64,000 nt of DNA from Methylobacterium soli (GCF_008806385.1 NZ_VZZK01000002.1:186001-250000), one strand, 5' to 3'; shown: positions 1-9,817, numbered from the stretch's first letter. The notes: generated by a model from the letters alone, not told the origin. Numbers and translations are program-made.

Positions 1-1233
1 CGACGTCTCGAGACGGCCGGTGCCCGGGTTCAGAACCGCGTCGGACATGTAGGGCTGGACGCCGCCGACGATCGGGATGATCGAGGAGGCGATCAGTTCG
101 CCGGCCACCGTCGAGTTGAAGCCCGAGTAGGCCATCGCGCCGTCGGCATAGGCGCCCTGCAGGTAGAGGGTGTCGCCCGGAGCGATGAACGGCAGGTTCA
201 GCTTGACGCCACCCTGCACAGCCCAGCCGTAGACATTGCTCGGACGCGCGACGTTCGCGATTGTCGGCGCAGCACCGCCGCCGACGCCCGTCAGGTTCAG
301 GGCGCTACCGATACCCACCTCGTGAACAGCCGCCGAGAGCTGGAAAGAACCCCAGGCCGCGTCGTAGCGCAGAGCGCCGACGAAGTCAGGCGTGCGGTTC
401 TTCTGCGTGACGTCGAAGTTCGCGAGAGCCACCGGCACGCCGGCCGCGTTGGTGATGAAGACCGGCGAGAAAGCCGTCGCGTTCGCGAAGATGTTGAAGC
501 CGGAATTTCCAGCGGTTCCGCCAGGAGCGACGTTGACGACGCTGTTGATGCCGGCGGTGTTCGCCGCGTAGCCCGCGAAGATCGGCTGGAAGCGGAAAGT
601 CGGGTCTTCCATCGAGATCGTGGCCGACCAGCCCTCGCCGAACTTCGCCGTGTAGGCGAGCAGGTTCGTGGAAGGCGTGTCCGAGCCGCCCGAGAGGGCG
701 ATGATCTCGAAGTCGTGGGCGTAGAAGTCGAAGAACGAGGAGGCGCGACCGGCGGTGAGGCCGGCGAACTGCACGAAGGCCTTGTCGACGTTCACGTATT
801 GCTGAGCGCGACCGAACGTGTCGGGGCCGAGCGCCGGGAAGGCATTGCCATAACGCTGCTGCGTGCCCGAGGTCATGTGCTGACCGGTCCGGCTCGCCAC
901 CTCAAGACGCGTGAAGGCGCGCAGGGTGCCGTAGGCGGTCTGCGTGCGGGCGTCGAGGTTGAAGCGGGCCAGGCCACGATATTGCGTGGTGTCCCCGGTC
1001 GTGGTGTTCCGGTTGTAGCCCGGGACGTAGCCGGCCTCGAAGCGGGCGCGGCCCGAGACGCGCAGGCAGGTGTCGGTGCCGGGGATGTAGAAGAAGCCTG
1101 CGCCGTAGGCCGAGCAGACACGGACGTACTCGACCGGGATGGCCTTCTTGACGGGGAGATCGGCAGCCTGCGCACCAGCGACGACGGTCAGCCCCGTCGC
1201 CGATCCCAGAAGTAGGCTCTTCACGAGCTTCAT
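1..1233 (-). CDS. Porin, alphaproteobacterial Porin_2 family (C-terminus outside window)
   Basis: Outer-membrane general diffusion porin. The visible 411 residues start with a signal peptide (MKLVKSLLLGS, hydrophobic core, AQA cleavage near residue 23). Mature DLPVKKA follows, then a VRVCSAYGAGFFYIPG block with a second cysteine shortly after, which is the usual N-terminus of Rhizobiales porins. The rest is Gly/Asn/Thr-rich and alternating as expected of beta strands. The ATG at 1233 follows a perfect GGAGG (1241-1245 on the plus strand) at 7 nt spacing. No stop is met before position 1, so the gene is cut by the window edge, not broken. Confidence 0.9.
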   Translation of the reverse strand, partial: MKLVKSLLLGSATGLTVVAGAQAADLPVKKAIPVEYVRVCSAYGAGFFYIPGTDTCLRVSGRARFEAGYVPGYNRNTTTGDTTQYRGLARFNLDARTQTAYGTLRAFTRLEVASRTGQHMTSGTQQRYGNAFPALGPDTFGRAQQYVNVDKAFVQFAGLTAGRASSFFDFYAHDFEIIALSGGSDTPSTNLLAYTAKFGEGWSATISMEDPTFRFQPIFAGYAANTAGINSVVNVAPGGTAGNSGFNIFANATAFSPVFITNAAGVPVALANFDVTQKNRTPDFVGALRYDAAWGSFQLSAAVHEVGIGSALNLTGVGGGAAPTIANVARPSNVYGWAVQGGVKLNLPFIAPGDTLYLQGAYADGAMAYSGFNSTVAGELIASSIIPIVGGVQPYMSDAVLNPGTGRLETS

Positions 1234-1669
1234 TGTGAAACCTCCAAAAGTTTCGAGACCCGTGGGACCGGACTTTATCCACGGCATCGGCTCCTCTTCG
1301 TGAGAGCGCCTGTCGCCGCAATCCTTGTATCCCTTGGAGGTAGGGCCCTCCCCGCACGGGCACTGGCCTAACCTTGAGACGGGATGTTTCTCCCTGTCTC
1401 CAAGTCACCATGAGCGAGGGGCGCGCAGCGGGCAACACGGTTTCGTGAGCCGCAACGGTTGCAGATCGCCTTTGAACGAGGCTGTTGCAGGCCCGCAACG
1501 TTTAAATTTGGAGCATCGTGCCCAAATCCAACGCTTCGCGCCGCAGCGAACATGTTTTGCCGTCTTCACAAGATCGCGCGCAATCCGATGCCCACAAACG
1601 CGGCTCGATCTCAGATAAAGGCCGCGTGCGGGTGCGCGATAGACTCGACCCAAGAGCGGGGTGCGGCCC
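1234..1669. other. 436-bp gene-free region upstream of the porin
   Basis: I see no convincing ORF here. It must hold the porin promoter. Two short dyads share the same arms: GCAAC-G-GTTGC at 1452-1462 and GTTGC-N6-GCAAC at 1484-1499. Their role is unknown. The overlapping short ORFs have no ribosome binding sites and no family resemblance. Confidence 0.5.
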
Positions 1670-3490
1670 TTACGCGCCCTGCGCCTCCCGCAGCATTTCG
1701 AGGGCGAGCCAACGATCTTCGGCCGCAGCGAGTCCGGTCTCCGCGTCGGCCAGCATCGCCGAGGCCTTCTCGAACCGGGCAGGATCGCGTGCATAGAGGG
1801 TGGCGTCCGCCAGAATGTCGCGAAGCTGCGCAATCGCAGCCTCAAGTTTCTCGATGCGTGCCGGAAGCGTCTTCAGCTCATGCTGCTCCTTGAACCCGAG
1901 CTTTGCTCGGGTCGCGGCTGCCGCAGCGGCAGCGGCCGCCGGATTTCGCTCGCGTGGCTCTGTCTTCGCGGACGGCGCCACCATGCGTGCCTGAACACCC
2001 TCGCCGCGTTGCGCGACCATGTCGGTGTAGCCGCCGGCGTACTCGATCCAGCGCCCTTCCCCTTCGCTCACCAGGACGCTGCCGACGACACGATCGAGGA
2101 AGTCGCGATCGTGGCTGACGAGGATCAGGGTGCCGGCATAATCGGCGAGCATTTCCTGCAGCAGGTCGAGTGTCTCAAGATCGAGATCGTTCGTCGGCTC
2201 GTCGAGAACGAGAAGATTGGCGGGCTGTGCCAGCGCACGTGCGATGAGGAGGCGATTGCGCTCGCCACCCGACAGAACGCTCACCGGCGTGCGGGCCTGC
2301 TCAGGCGCGAACAGGAAGTCCTTGAGATAGCCGATGACATGGCGGGATTGCCCCCCCACCGTGACGGTGTCACCGCGCCCGCCGGTGAGGACTTCCGTCA
2401 CGGTCTGATTCGGCTCAAGCACGGCTCGCGCTTGGTCGAGCAGCATCATTTTCAAATTGGACCCGAGTTGCACGCTGCCGGAATCCGGCGCGAGCGCCCC
2501 AGTCAGGAGATTGATGAGGGTCGTCTTGCCCGCACCATTCGCGCCGACGATGCCGAGGCGATCGCCCCGCATGATTCGCAGCGACAGGTCGTCGACGATG
2601 CGGCGGTCCCCGTAGGATTTCGCGATGTCACACGCCTCGACCACGAGAGTGCCGGAGGCTTCCGCCTCGCTCGAGGTTATGTTCGCGGTCCCGACGGGAC
2701 GGCGGTCCTCGCGTCGCTGCTTGCGCAGGTCGTGGAGGTTGCCAAGGCGCCGAACATTGCGCTTGCGGCGGGCCGTCACCCCGTAGCGAAGCCAATCCTC
2801 CTCGGCCGCGATCTTGCGGTCCAGCTTGTGCCGGTCGCGTTCCTCCTCCTCGAAGAACGCGTCGCGCCACGCCTCGAAGGTCGAGAAACCCTGCTCGATC
2901 CGTCGCGTGATGCCGCGATCGAGCCAGACGGTGGTGCGCGAGAGCGCGGAGAGAAAGCGACGATCGTGACTGATCAGCACGAGGGCCGCGCGGGTTCTCT
3001 TCAACTCGCCTTCGAGCCACTCGATCGCCGGCAGATCGAGATGATTCGTCGGTTCGTCGAGGAGCAGGATGTCGGGCTCGGGCGCGAGGGCCTGGGCCAG
3101 GGCGGCACGGCGTCCCTCGCCGCCGGAGAGGCGGGCAGGATTCTCGGTGCCGGTCAGCCCGAGGCTCTCGAGAAGATAGCGAGCCCGGTGGTGCTCGTCG
3201 CCCGGCGCCAACCCAGCCTCGACGAAGTCGAGGGTCGTCTCGTACCCTGAGAAGTCAGGCTCCTGGGCGAGATACCGAACCGTCGTTCCAGGCTGCAGAA
3301 AGCGCACGCCGCGATCCGGCTCGACGAAGCCGGCAGCGATGCGCATGAGCGTCGACTTGCCCGACCCGTTGCGCCCGACGAGGCAGGTGCGTTCACCGGG
3401 CGAGATGGCGAGGTCCGCGCGCTCGATCAGCGGCGTACCACCGAATGTGAGCGCGACGTCCTGGAGCGTAAGGAGAGGTGGTGCGGCCAT
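1670..3490 (-). CDS. uup: ABC-F family ATPase, Uup-like
   Basis: Cytosolic duplicated ABC ATPase of the ABC-F class, which acts on ribosomes and/or branched DNA and has no membrane domain. In the 606-residue reading, Walker A GRNGSGKST is at 39-47, signature LSGGE at 121-125 and Walker B LLLDE at 142-146. An arginine-rich linker follows, then a second Walker A GANGAGKTT (316-324) and LSGGE (406-410). An Ala-rich stretch near 520 leads into a C-terminal coiled coil (KEQHELKTLPARIEKLE), which marks Uup rather than EttA. I chose ATG 3490 because the upstream extension uses a TTG and does not match the family. Function is assigned by family. Confidence 0.9.
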   Translation of the reverse strand: MAAPPLLTLQDVALTFGGTPLIERADLAISPGERTCLVGRNGSGKSTLMRIAAGFVEPDRGVRFLQPGTTVRYLAQEPDFSGYETTLDFVEAGLAPGDEHHRARYLLESLGLTGTENPARLSGGEGRRAALAQALAPEPDILLLDEPTNHLDLPAIEWLEGELKRTRAALVLISHDRRFLSALSRTTVWLDRGITRRIEQGFSTFEAWRDAFFEEEERDRHKLDRKIAAEEDWLRYGVTARRKRNVRRLGNLHDLRKQRREDRRPVGTANITSSEAEASGTLVVEACDIAKSYGDRRIVDDLSLRIMRGDRLGIVGANGAGKTTLINLLTGALAPDSGSVQLGSNLKMMLLDQARAVLEPNQTVTEVLTGGRGDTVTVGGQSRHVIGYLKDFLFAPEQARTPVSVLSGGERNRLLIARALAQPANLLVLDEPTNDLDLETLDLLQEMLADYAGTLILVSHDRDFLDRVVGSVLVSEGEGRWIEYAGGYTDMVAQRGEGVQARMVAPSAKTEPRERNPAAAAAAAAATRAKLGFKEQHELKTLPARIEKLEAAIAQLRDILADATLYARDPARFEKASAMLADAETGLAAAEDRWLALEMLREAQGA

Positions 3491-3569
3491 GGGCGGGCTT
3501 ATGACAGCGCGCGTGCCCGCAAACAAATGCTGCTTCCGGGTCAGCCCCGGCGCGGCTCTCGTGCCCGCT

Positions 3570-3788
3570 TCATGCCGTTGGGTTGGCAGGGCCTGTGGGT
3601 GAGGGATCCGGCGTGATCTGCGGCGAGGTGCCCGGATCGTTGATCGGTATCTCGGCCGGACGATCGCCGGGGGCTTCCGTCGGCGTCTCGCCGGGGATTT
3701 CCGGCCCGGGGCTCGGTTGCGGGACCTGCGGCGGCTCGTAGGGCGTATCCGGGACGGGCGCCTCGGGGATCGGACCTGGATTCGACAT
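3570..3788 (-). CDS. Small proline-rich acidic protein
   Basis: A 72-residue protein of unknown function. It starts MSNPGPIPEAPVP; 24 of 72 residues are proline, with many Glu, Asp, Gly and Thr. There is no signal peptide or membrane segment, so it is probably cytosolic and disordered. The ATG is preceded by AGGAG at good spacing, which favours this start over the upstream alternative. A second protein of almost the same size, composition and opening (MANPG, and a shared NDPG) is encoded at 53819-54040. I regard the two as paralogues or as members of one low-complexity family. Confidence 0.65.
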   Translation of the reverse strand: MSNPGPIPEAPVPDTPYEPPQVPQPSPGPEIPGETPTEAPGDRPAEIPINDPGTSPQITPDPSPTGPANPTA

Positions 3789-3862
3789 GAGCGGTCGCTC
3801 CTCCTGAGCCAGCATGACGTGTCGTCGGCAACGACCCCGCCCCGGGCGGGTTCCGCCGCGAC

Positions 3863-4177
3863 CTACTTCTTGGTGAGGAGGAGATTGCCTTCCTTGCCGA
3901 GTGACTTGCGGATCTTCTCGGCAAACAACGCGAGCAGGAGGGGAAGCCGCACCTCCACGCGCACGCTTTCGGGGCCGACATCGATCTGACCGTCGACGCT
4001 CTGCGTCAGCGCGGACAGCGCGAAATCGAGGCGGTCCCCGGTCCAGGTGAGATTGCCGATGGTGACGCCGCTCTTGCCCAAGAGGGCTCGCCCCTGCTCG
4101 ACGCCGGTCTCGATCCGGCGCCGCGCCTCGTCGCGACCGAGCTCATGCGGAATTTCGACGATCAGGGGCTTAGTCAT
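3863..4177 (-). CDS. Polyhydroxyalkanoic acid system family protein
   Basis: A 104-residue protein that fits the PHA granule-associated small protein family (PHA_gran_rgn). It has an N-terminal MTKPLIVEIPHELGRDEARRRI, then alternating strands (GDRLDFALSALTQSVDGQIDVG) and a basic helical C-terminus ending LLLTKK. Members are found near phasin and PHA synthesis genes, though no PHA synthase lies in this window. Methylobacteria accumulate poly-3-hydroxybutyrate, so a granule-related role is plausible but only inferred. It lies 75 bp downstream of the start of the proline-rich gene, on the same strand. Confidence 0.75.
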   Translation of the reverse strand: MTKPLIVEIPHELGRDEARRRIETGVEQGRALLGKSGVTIGNLTWTGDRLDFALSALTQSVDGQIDVGPESVRVEVRLPLLLALFAEKIRKSLGKEGNLLLTKK

Positions 4178-4257
4178 CCGAGAAGTACCATCCTTCGTGC
4201 TGCGGCACGTCAGATGGGGCCGACCGACGGTTCAGGCAACGCCGGCCGGAGGGATGC

Positions 4258-4611
4258 TCAATCGACGACGTGCAGCGAGACGTAGCTCGTGCCGCCCATG
4301 CCGAGCGCGCGCGCCGAACCGCGGGACAGATCGATGATCCGGCCGCGGACGAAGGGCCCGCGATCGTTGATGCGCACCACCACGGAGCGCCCCGTCTGCT
4401 TGTTCTCGACGCGAACACGCGTGCCGAACGGCAGGCTGCGATGAGCGGCGGTCATTCCATTCGGATTGAAGCGCTCACCATTCGCGGTTTGGTGCCCGCT
4501 GCCGTACCAGGAGGCGGCTCCGCTCTGGGCCGTGGCTGGATTCAGCGCGGCGAGGGAGACGAGGGTACCCAGGAGAGCAGCTGCGGACCAACGAACAGGC
4601 TTCATGTGCAT
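4258..4611 (-). CDS. rlpA: RlpA-like septal ring protein (double-psi beta-barrel)
   Basis: An exported RlpA-family protein, 117 residues. A signal peptide ([15 protein letters not shown], ending PATAQ) is followed by one double-psi beta-barrel domain with the family motifs [35 protein letters not shown] and IIDLS. It lacks the C-terminal SPOR domain of E. coli RlpA, as is usual for the short alphaproteobacterial forms. Three in-frame ATGs lie close together (4617, 4611, 4605); 4611 gives the best spacing (6 nt) to AAAGGGA. It may cleave peptidoglycan or only bind it, since activity varies in the family. Confidence 0.85.
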   Translation of the reverse strand: MHMKPVRWSAAALLGTLVSLAALNPATAQSGAASWYGSGHQTANGERFNPNGMTAAHRSLPFGTRVRVENKQTGRSVVVRINDRGPFVRGRIIDLSRGSARALGMGGTSYVSLHVVD

Positions 4612-4745
4612 TCGCATTCCCTTTGTTGTTTGCGATGGCGGGGAAAATGAAGCCGATCGGGGCCAAAATGAGACGCGATCTTCGCGACGCGGCGAGACGT
4701 CCTCCAGGCTAAATCTCCACGCAGGCTGAGCAGTTTTTGCGCCAA

Positions 4746-4799
4746 GTATCGCGATAGATTTGATTTCATGATTTTTTCTTCGAGCGAGCGTCGCGATAC
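4746..4799. repeat. Perfect 9-bp inverted repeat with 36-bp spacer
   Basis: GTATCGCGA at 4746-4754 and TCGCGATAC at 4791-4799 are exact inverted copies. They lie upstream of the RlpA-like gene in an AT-rich stretch that includes a TTTTTT run. A pair of operator half-sites for its promoter is possible. Confidence 0.4.
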
Positions 4800-4958
4800 A
4801 TCGAACGACTTCGCTCTGAAGTGATCGCGAAGTCACGGATGATCTGGCGGCGAACGCCGGAGGCCTGCGCTCAGCGAAGCCCTGCCCCTCGTTTTGCGAT
4901 GGAACAAATCATATGACGGCCGCGCGTTTGCCCGCATTTCACGCGGCGCTCGCGTGCG

Positions 4959-4970
4959 GAATCCGGAATC
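4959..4970. promoter_or_regulatory. Paired GANTC sites upstream of ccrM
   Basis: Two GAATC sites (4959-4963 and 4966-4970) lie 7 bp apart, about 217 bp ahead of the ccrM start. They are the only GANTC sites I find in this intergenic region. GANTC is the target of the CcrM enzyme itself, and in Caulobacter methylation of such sites affects ccrM transcription. That suggests autoregulation, which is not proven here. Confidence 0.5.
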
Positions 4971-5174
4971 TCGGGGATGCGAGCGGGCGCCGTCCGGCCG
5001 CCACGGGTCGCGGACAGTCAAAGGCCCGGGCTTCTCCGGATGGTCCGGGTTAAAACGACAGCATCGCCAGGCAACCCGGCAAATTCTGCAGCCCCAAATC
5101 GAGACGGAAGGGGTTCCGGGTGGCAACCCGACCTTTACCCTAACGGCCGCATGGTCCCCCGGTCAGTCGCGTAA

Positions 5175-6377
<1,203 letters not shown>

Positions 6378-6393
6378 TCGCTGCCGGGCGGCC

Positions 6394-7746
6394 TCAGCGC
6401 TTCGATGCGCGGGGCCGGCCCCGCGCGGGCTTCGGGCGCGCGGCCGGCCGGGCGAGCGCCCCCTCCTCCGCCGCCATCGCGTCATCGGCGAAATCCATGG
6501 GTCCGTCGTCGGCCTCTGTCCGGGCAAGCTCGGGCCGAGCCTCGCGCGGCCTCGGCTTGGGCACCGAGCGGATGGTCGGCAGCGGCTCGGGCTCGGGAAT
6601 CGTCACTTCGGCTGCGGCGAGGAGCGGCGCCGGCGCCGGCTCCCGCTTCGGCTTTGCCGCCCGCGCCGGCGCGGGCTCGGCCGGCGGATTGAGCGCGTGG
6701 GCCAGGACCTTCTTCATCACCCCGGGCAAGGGCTCCGCGTCGAGGTCGCGCCGGGGTGTGAAGCGCATTCCCTCCGGGGCCGGCGTCGCCAGCCCGACGC
6801 GGGCGTGGAACACCGTCAATTCCAGGGGAAAATGCGTAAAGCCGTGCCGCACGAGGCCAGGCAGGCGCTTCCAGCGGGCATCGAGGGGCGCGTCGAGCAG
6901 GGCCCGGGCCGGGTCGTAATCCGGCTCCCAGGGGCTCATCGGCGGCTCCGCCATGGCCCCGAGCAGGCCGGTCGCCGGGCGCGTGCGCAGCAGGACGGCC
7001 TCGTCGCCGCCGCGCACGACCACGAAGGCGGCCCCCCGCCGCAGCGTGCCCTTCACGACCTTCACCTTGCGGGGAAAGGTCTCCTGCAGGCCCAAGACCC
7101 GGGCGCGGCAGGGTCCGAGCCAGGGGCAGAGGGCGCAGGCCGGGCGCTTGGGCGTGCAGATCGTCGCGCCGAGATCCATCACGGCCTGGGCGAAGTCGCC
7201 GGGCCTGTCGGCGGGGACGAGGGCCTGGGTGATCCGGCGGATCTCGGGCCGGGACGCGGGCAGCGGCGTCTCGATCGCGCAGAGCCGGGTCATCACGCGC
7301 TCGACATTGCCGTCGACGGCGGCTTCCTGGCGGTCGAAGGCGATCGCCGCGATGGCGCCCGCCGTGTAGGCGCCGATCCCCGGGAGCCTGCGCAGCGCCT
7401 CGGCCGTGTCGGGGAAGCGCCCGGCGGCCGCCACCACCTTGGCGCAGGCATGGAGGTTGCGCGCCCGGGAATAGTAGCCGAGGCCGGCCCAGGCGGCCAT
7501 CACGGCCTCCTCGGGCGCCTCCGCCAGGGCCTCGACGGTCGGGAAGCGCTCCAAGAACCGCTGGAAATAGGGCTTCACCGCCGCGATCGTGGTCTGCTGC
7601 AGCATCACCTCCGAGAGCCAGACGCGGTAGGGGTCGGGGCGCTCGCCCGCCAGCGCCCGCCAGGGCAGGACCCGGCGATGCCGGTCGTACCAGCAGAGGA
7701 GGTCGGCGGCCCGAGGCCCCGGAATCGTCGCATCGGGCGCTGACAT
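6394..7746 (-). CDS. mutY: A/G-specific adenine DNA glycosylase MutY
   Basis: Base-excision repair enzyme that removes adenine opposite 8-oxoguanine. Residues 46-53 hold the catalytic EVMLQQTT. A helix-hairpin-helix with LPGIGAYTAGAIAAIAFD follows, then the catalytic aspartate in VDGNVERVMTRL. The 4Fe-4S cluster motif C-X6-C-X2-C-X5-C (CTPKRPACALCPWLGPC) is complete. A NUDIX-like C-terminal domain follows (GAAFVVVRGGDEAVLLRTRP). At 450 residues it is long for MutY because of an Ala/Pro/Lys/Arg-rich tail of about 90 residues ending RGRPRASKR, which looks disordered and may bind DNA or a partner. Confidence 0.95.
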   Translation of the reverse strand: MSAPDATIPGPRAADLLCWYDRHRRVLPWRALAGERPDPYRVWLSEVMLQQTTIAAVKPYFQRFLERFPTVEALAEAPEEAVMAAWAGLGYYSRARNLHACAKVVAAAGRFPDTAEALRRLPGIGAYTAGAIAAIAFDRQEAAVDGNVERVMTRLCAIETPLPASRPEIRRITQALVPADRPGDFAQAVMDLGATICTPKRPACALCPWLGPCRARVLGLQETFPRKVKVVKGTLRRGAAFVVVRGGDEAVLLRTRPATGLLGAMAEPPMSPWEPDYDPARALLDAPLDARWKRLPGLVRHGFTHFPLELTVFHARVGLATPAPEGMRFTPRRDLDAEPLPGVMKKVLAHALNPPAEPAPARAAKPKREPAPAPLLAAAEVTIPEPEPLPTIRSVPKPRPREARPELARTEADDGPMDFADDAMAAEEGALARPAARPKPARGRPRASKR

Positions 7747-7868
7747 GCGGTTCCGTGCATAGCCGGGCCGGCGGGCCGATCAAAGCGCTCCCGTCGCGGC
7801 CCGGCTTGGCGTATCATCGCGGCTCTCCGGGTCCCGAGGCCAGGAGCCCCCGAGGGCAAGTCCATCCC

Positions 7869-8354
7869 ATGGCGCGCGTCAAACCGCTTGCTGAACTCCT
7901 CGAGGCCTGCATCGGGCCCGCCTTCGCGGCGCAAGGCTTCGCCTCGACCGACATCCTGGCGGCCTGGCCCGACATCGTCGGCCCGCGCCTCGCCCGCCAC
8001 TGCCAGCCCTCCAGGCTCGAATGGCCCAGGCGCCGCCGCAAGGACGAGGACGGGCGCCCGGAATCCGGCACCCTGGTGGTGCGGGTCGAGGGGGTGTTCG
8101 CGATCGAGCTCCAGCATCTCGCCCCCGTCGTGATCGAGCGGATCAACGCGCATTACGGCTGGGCCTGCATCGGCAAGATCGTGATGCAGCAGGGCCGGAT
8201 CGACCGGGGCGCGCGGCGCCATGCGGCCCCGTCCATCGACCCGGCCCGCCGGGGCGAGGTCGCGCTCGCGGTGTCGCAGATCGGCGACGAGGGCCTGCGC
8301 GATGCCCTCGACCGCCTCGGCACCGCCGTCGTGGCGGCGGGCCCGAAACGATGA
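7869..8354 (+). CDS. DUF721 (DciA-like) protein
   Basis: A 161-residue DUF721 protein. The N-terminal half carries the family pattern ILAAWPDIVGPRLARHCQPSRL, then LVVRVEGVFAIELQHLAPVVIERIN. DUF721 members related to DciA load the replicative helicase DnaB in bacteria lacking DnaC, so a replication role is possible but inferred from the family. It is transcribed divergently from mutY and lies in the same direction as the thioredoxin-like gene that follows 116 bp downstream. Confidence 0.8.
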   Translation: MARVKPLAELLEACIGPAFAAQGFASTDILAAWPDIVGPRLARHCQPSRLEWPRRRRKDEDGRPESGTLVVRVEGVFAIELQHLAPVVIERINAHYGWACIGKIVMQQGRIDRGARRHAAPSIDPARRGEVALAVSQIGDEGLRDALDRLGTAVVAAGPKR

Positions 8355-8470
8355 CGCGGCCGCGAGGCCAGGCGGGGTAGCGACGGCACGGCGCCTTGCC
8401 AGGGCCCGCGCGAGATTCTACCGCAGCCCGATCATCCACCCGCACCCAGTCACCGGAGCTCGTCACGATC

Positions 8471-9124
8471 ATGATCACCCGGCGCGACGCCATCAAAGCG
8501 ACCGGCCTTGCGGTCGGCGCGGCCATCCTCCTGCCGAAGCTCTCGCTCTCGGCCTTCGCGCAGAGCGAGAACGTGGCCGCGCTGATGCAGCCCGGCCCGC
8601 TCGGGGACGTCTGGCTCGGGCCCAAGGACGCCAAGGTCACGATCATCGAGTACGCCTCGATGACCTGCTCCCATTGCGCGGCGTTCCACCGCCAGACCTG
8701 GCCCGAGTTGAAGGCGCGCTACATCGACACCGGCAAGGTGCGCTTCACCCTGCGCGAGTTCCCCCTCGACCCCCTGGCCACCGCCGCCTTCATGCTGGCG
8801 CGCTGCGACGGGGACGCGAAGTACTACCCGATCACCGACCTGCTCTTCGACCAGCAGGCCGCCTGGGCCTTCGTCCAGAAGCCGCAATCGCCCGTCGACG
8901 CCCTCGAGCAGATGCTGCGTCAGGCCGGATTCTCGAAGGAGAAGTTCGAGGCCTGCCTCAAGGACCAGAAGATCTACAGCGCCGTGAACGCGGTGAAGCA
9001 GCGCGGGCTCGACACCTTCAAGGTCGATTCCACCCCGACCTTCTTCATCAACGGCGAGCGCTACAAGGGCGAGATCTCGATCGACGGCCTGGAGAAGGTG
9101 ATCAAGCCGATCCTCGGCGCCTGA
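8471..9124 (+). CDS. DsbA-family thioredoxin-fold protein, Tat-type signal
   Basis: Periplasmic DsbA-family thiol-disulfide protein, 217 residues. The N-terminus MITRRDAIKATGLAVGAAIL has a twin arginine and a hydrophobic core, suggesting Tat export. The active site is C66-S-H-C69 in SMTCSHCAAFH. The cis-proline region STPTFFING and the alpha-helical insertion (AFMLARCDGDAKYYPITDLLF) are typical of DsbA, DsbG and BdbD forms. The ATG at 8471 is favoured because it starts the signal peptide. Its substrates are unknown. Confidence 0.87.
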   Translation: MITRRDAIKATGLAVGAAILLPKLSLSAFAQSENVAALMQPGPLGDVWLGPKDAKVTIIEYASMTCSHCAAFHRQTWPELKARYIDTGKVRFTLREFPLDPLATAAFMLARCDGDAKYYPITDLLFDQQAAWAFVQKPQSPVDALEQMLRQAGFSKEKFEACLKDQKIYSAVNAVKQRGLDTFKVDSTPTFFINGERYKGEISIDGLEKVIKPILGA

Positions 9125-9225
9125 TCCGCCGCGCGGCGCCCGCCGGGGGCCGCGCGACGCCCGCGAACCCGCGGCGGCGTCCCGCGCATGAAGGTTTCGG
9201 CGCGGCAGGGCCGAAACCGCAATTC

Positions 9226-9239
9226 TTGATATAAATCAA
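9226..9239. promoter_or_regulatory. FNR/FixK-type box upstream of the atp operon
   Basis: TTGATATAAATCAA matches the FNR/FixK consensus TTGAT-N4-ATCAA at every fixed position. It lies inside a larger dyad (GCAATTC at 9219-9225, GAATTGC at 9246-9252). Its centre is about 67 bp upstream of the start point predicted from the promoter at 9265-9293, close to the distances used by class I activators. Which Crp/FNR protein binds it is unknown. Confidence 0.6.
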
Positions 9240-9264
9240 TGGCTTGAATTGCATTTCGCTCGCC

Positions 9265-9293
9265 TTGACACCCAAGGTGGGCGAAACTATGGT
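9265..9293 (+). promoter_or_regulatory. Sigma70-type promoter of the atpIBEF'F operon
   Basis: A perfect -35 TTGACA (9265-9270) is followed by a 17-bp spacer and a -10 TATGGT (9288-9293). The start point would fall near 9300, about 57 nt before the atpI start codon. Confidence 0.7.
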
Positions 9294-9356
9294 GCGCCGC
9301 GCTTGAAGGGGCGTTCCAGCCGGTTCCTCTCGCTCTTGCCAATGTGAGTTTTCGCC

Positions 9357-9737
9357 GTGAGCGGCAACGACGCAAAGGACGAGGGCGACAAGGGGCGGGG
9401 AACGGCACCGGACAGCGATCTCTCCGCGAGGCTCAAACGTCTCGAGACGCAGATTGAACGGAAGCGGCCGTCGGCCTCTCCCGATCCTTCGTCGCGCTCC
9501 GGGTCGTCCGATGGGCCATCCCCGCTCGGGCGCGCGATGCAACTCTCCACGGAGTTCATCGCGGGCGTGATCGCAGGGGGCATCCTCGGCTGGATCTTCG
9601 ATCGTTTTCTCGGGACGAAACCCTGGGGGATGATCGTATTCCTGATGCTGGGCTTCGTGACGGGCGTCTACAACGTGATGCGCACATCCGGCTTCAGCGG
9701 ATCGCGCTCCGGGCCGGACGACCGCAAGGGATCGTGA
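9357..9737 (+). CDS. atpI: ATP synthase protein I (AtpI)
   Basis: A 126-residue AtpI-family protein at the head of the F0 operon. About 60 charged residues are followed by two membrane segments (FIAGVIAGGILGWIFDRFL and IVFLMLGFVTGVYNVM) and a basic tail. AtpI assists assembly of the c-ring and may take part in Mg2+ handling. It starts with GTG at 9357; I see no strong Shine-Dalgarno sequence, so translation may be weak. The position directly ahead of atpB is the standard arrangement. Confidence 0.88.
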   Translation: MSGNDAKDEGDKGRGTAPDSDLSARLKRLETQIERKRPSASPDPSSRSGSSDGPSPLGRAMQLSTEFIAGVIAGGILGWIFDRFLGTKPWGMIVFLMLGFVTGVYNVMRTSGFSGSRSGPDDRKGS

Positions 9738-9817
9738 GCGACCAAAGGGCTTCACGGGTGGCCGCCGCGGGATGATCCCCGGAGGTGCCCGCAGACAGGC
9801 AAGGGACGGAAGCGGGC

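Noticed and set aside
3491..3526. Longer start for the Uup-like ATPase (TTG 3526)
   Set aside because: The extension is 12 residues of no family match, and an ATG at 3490 begins the conserved domain.
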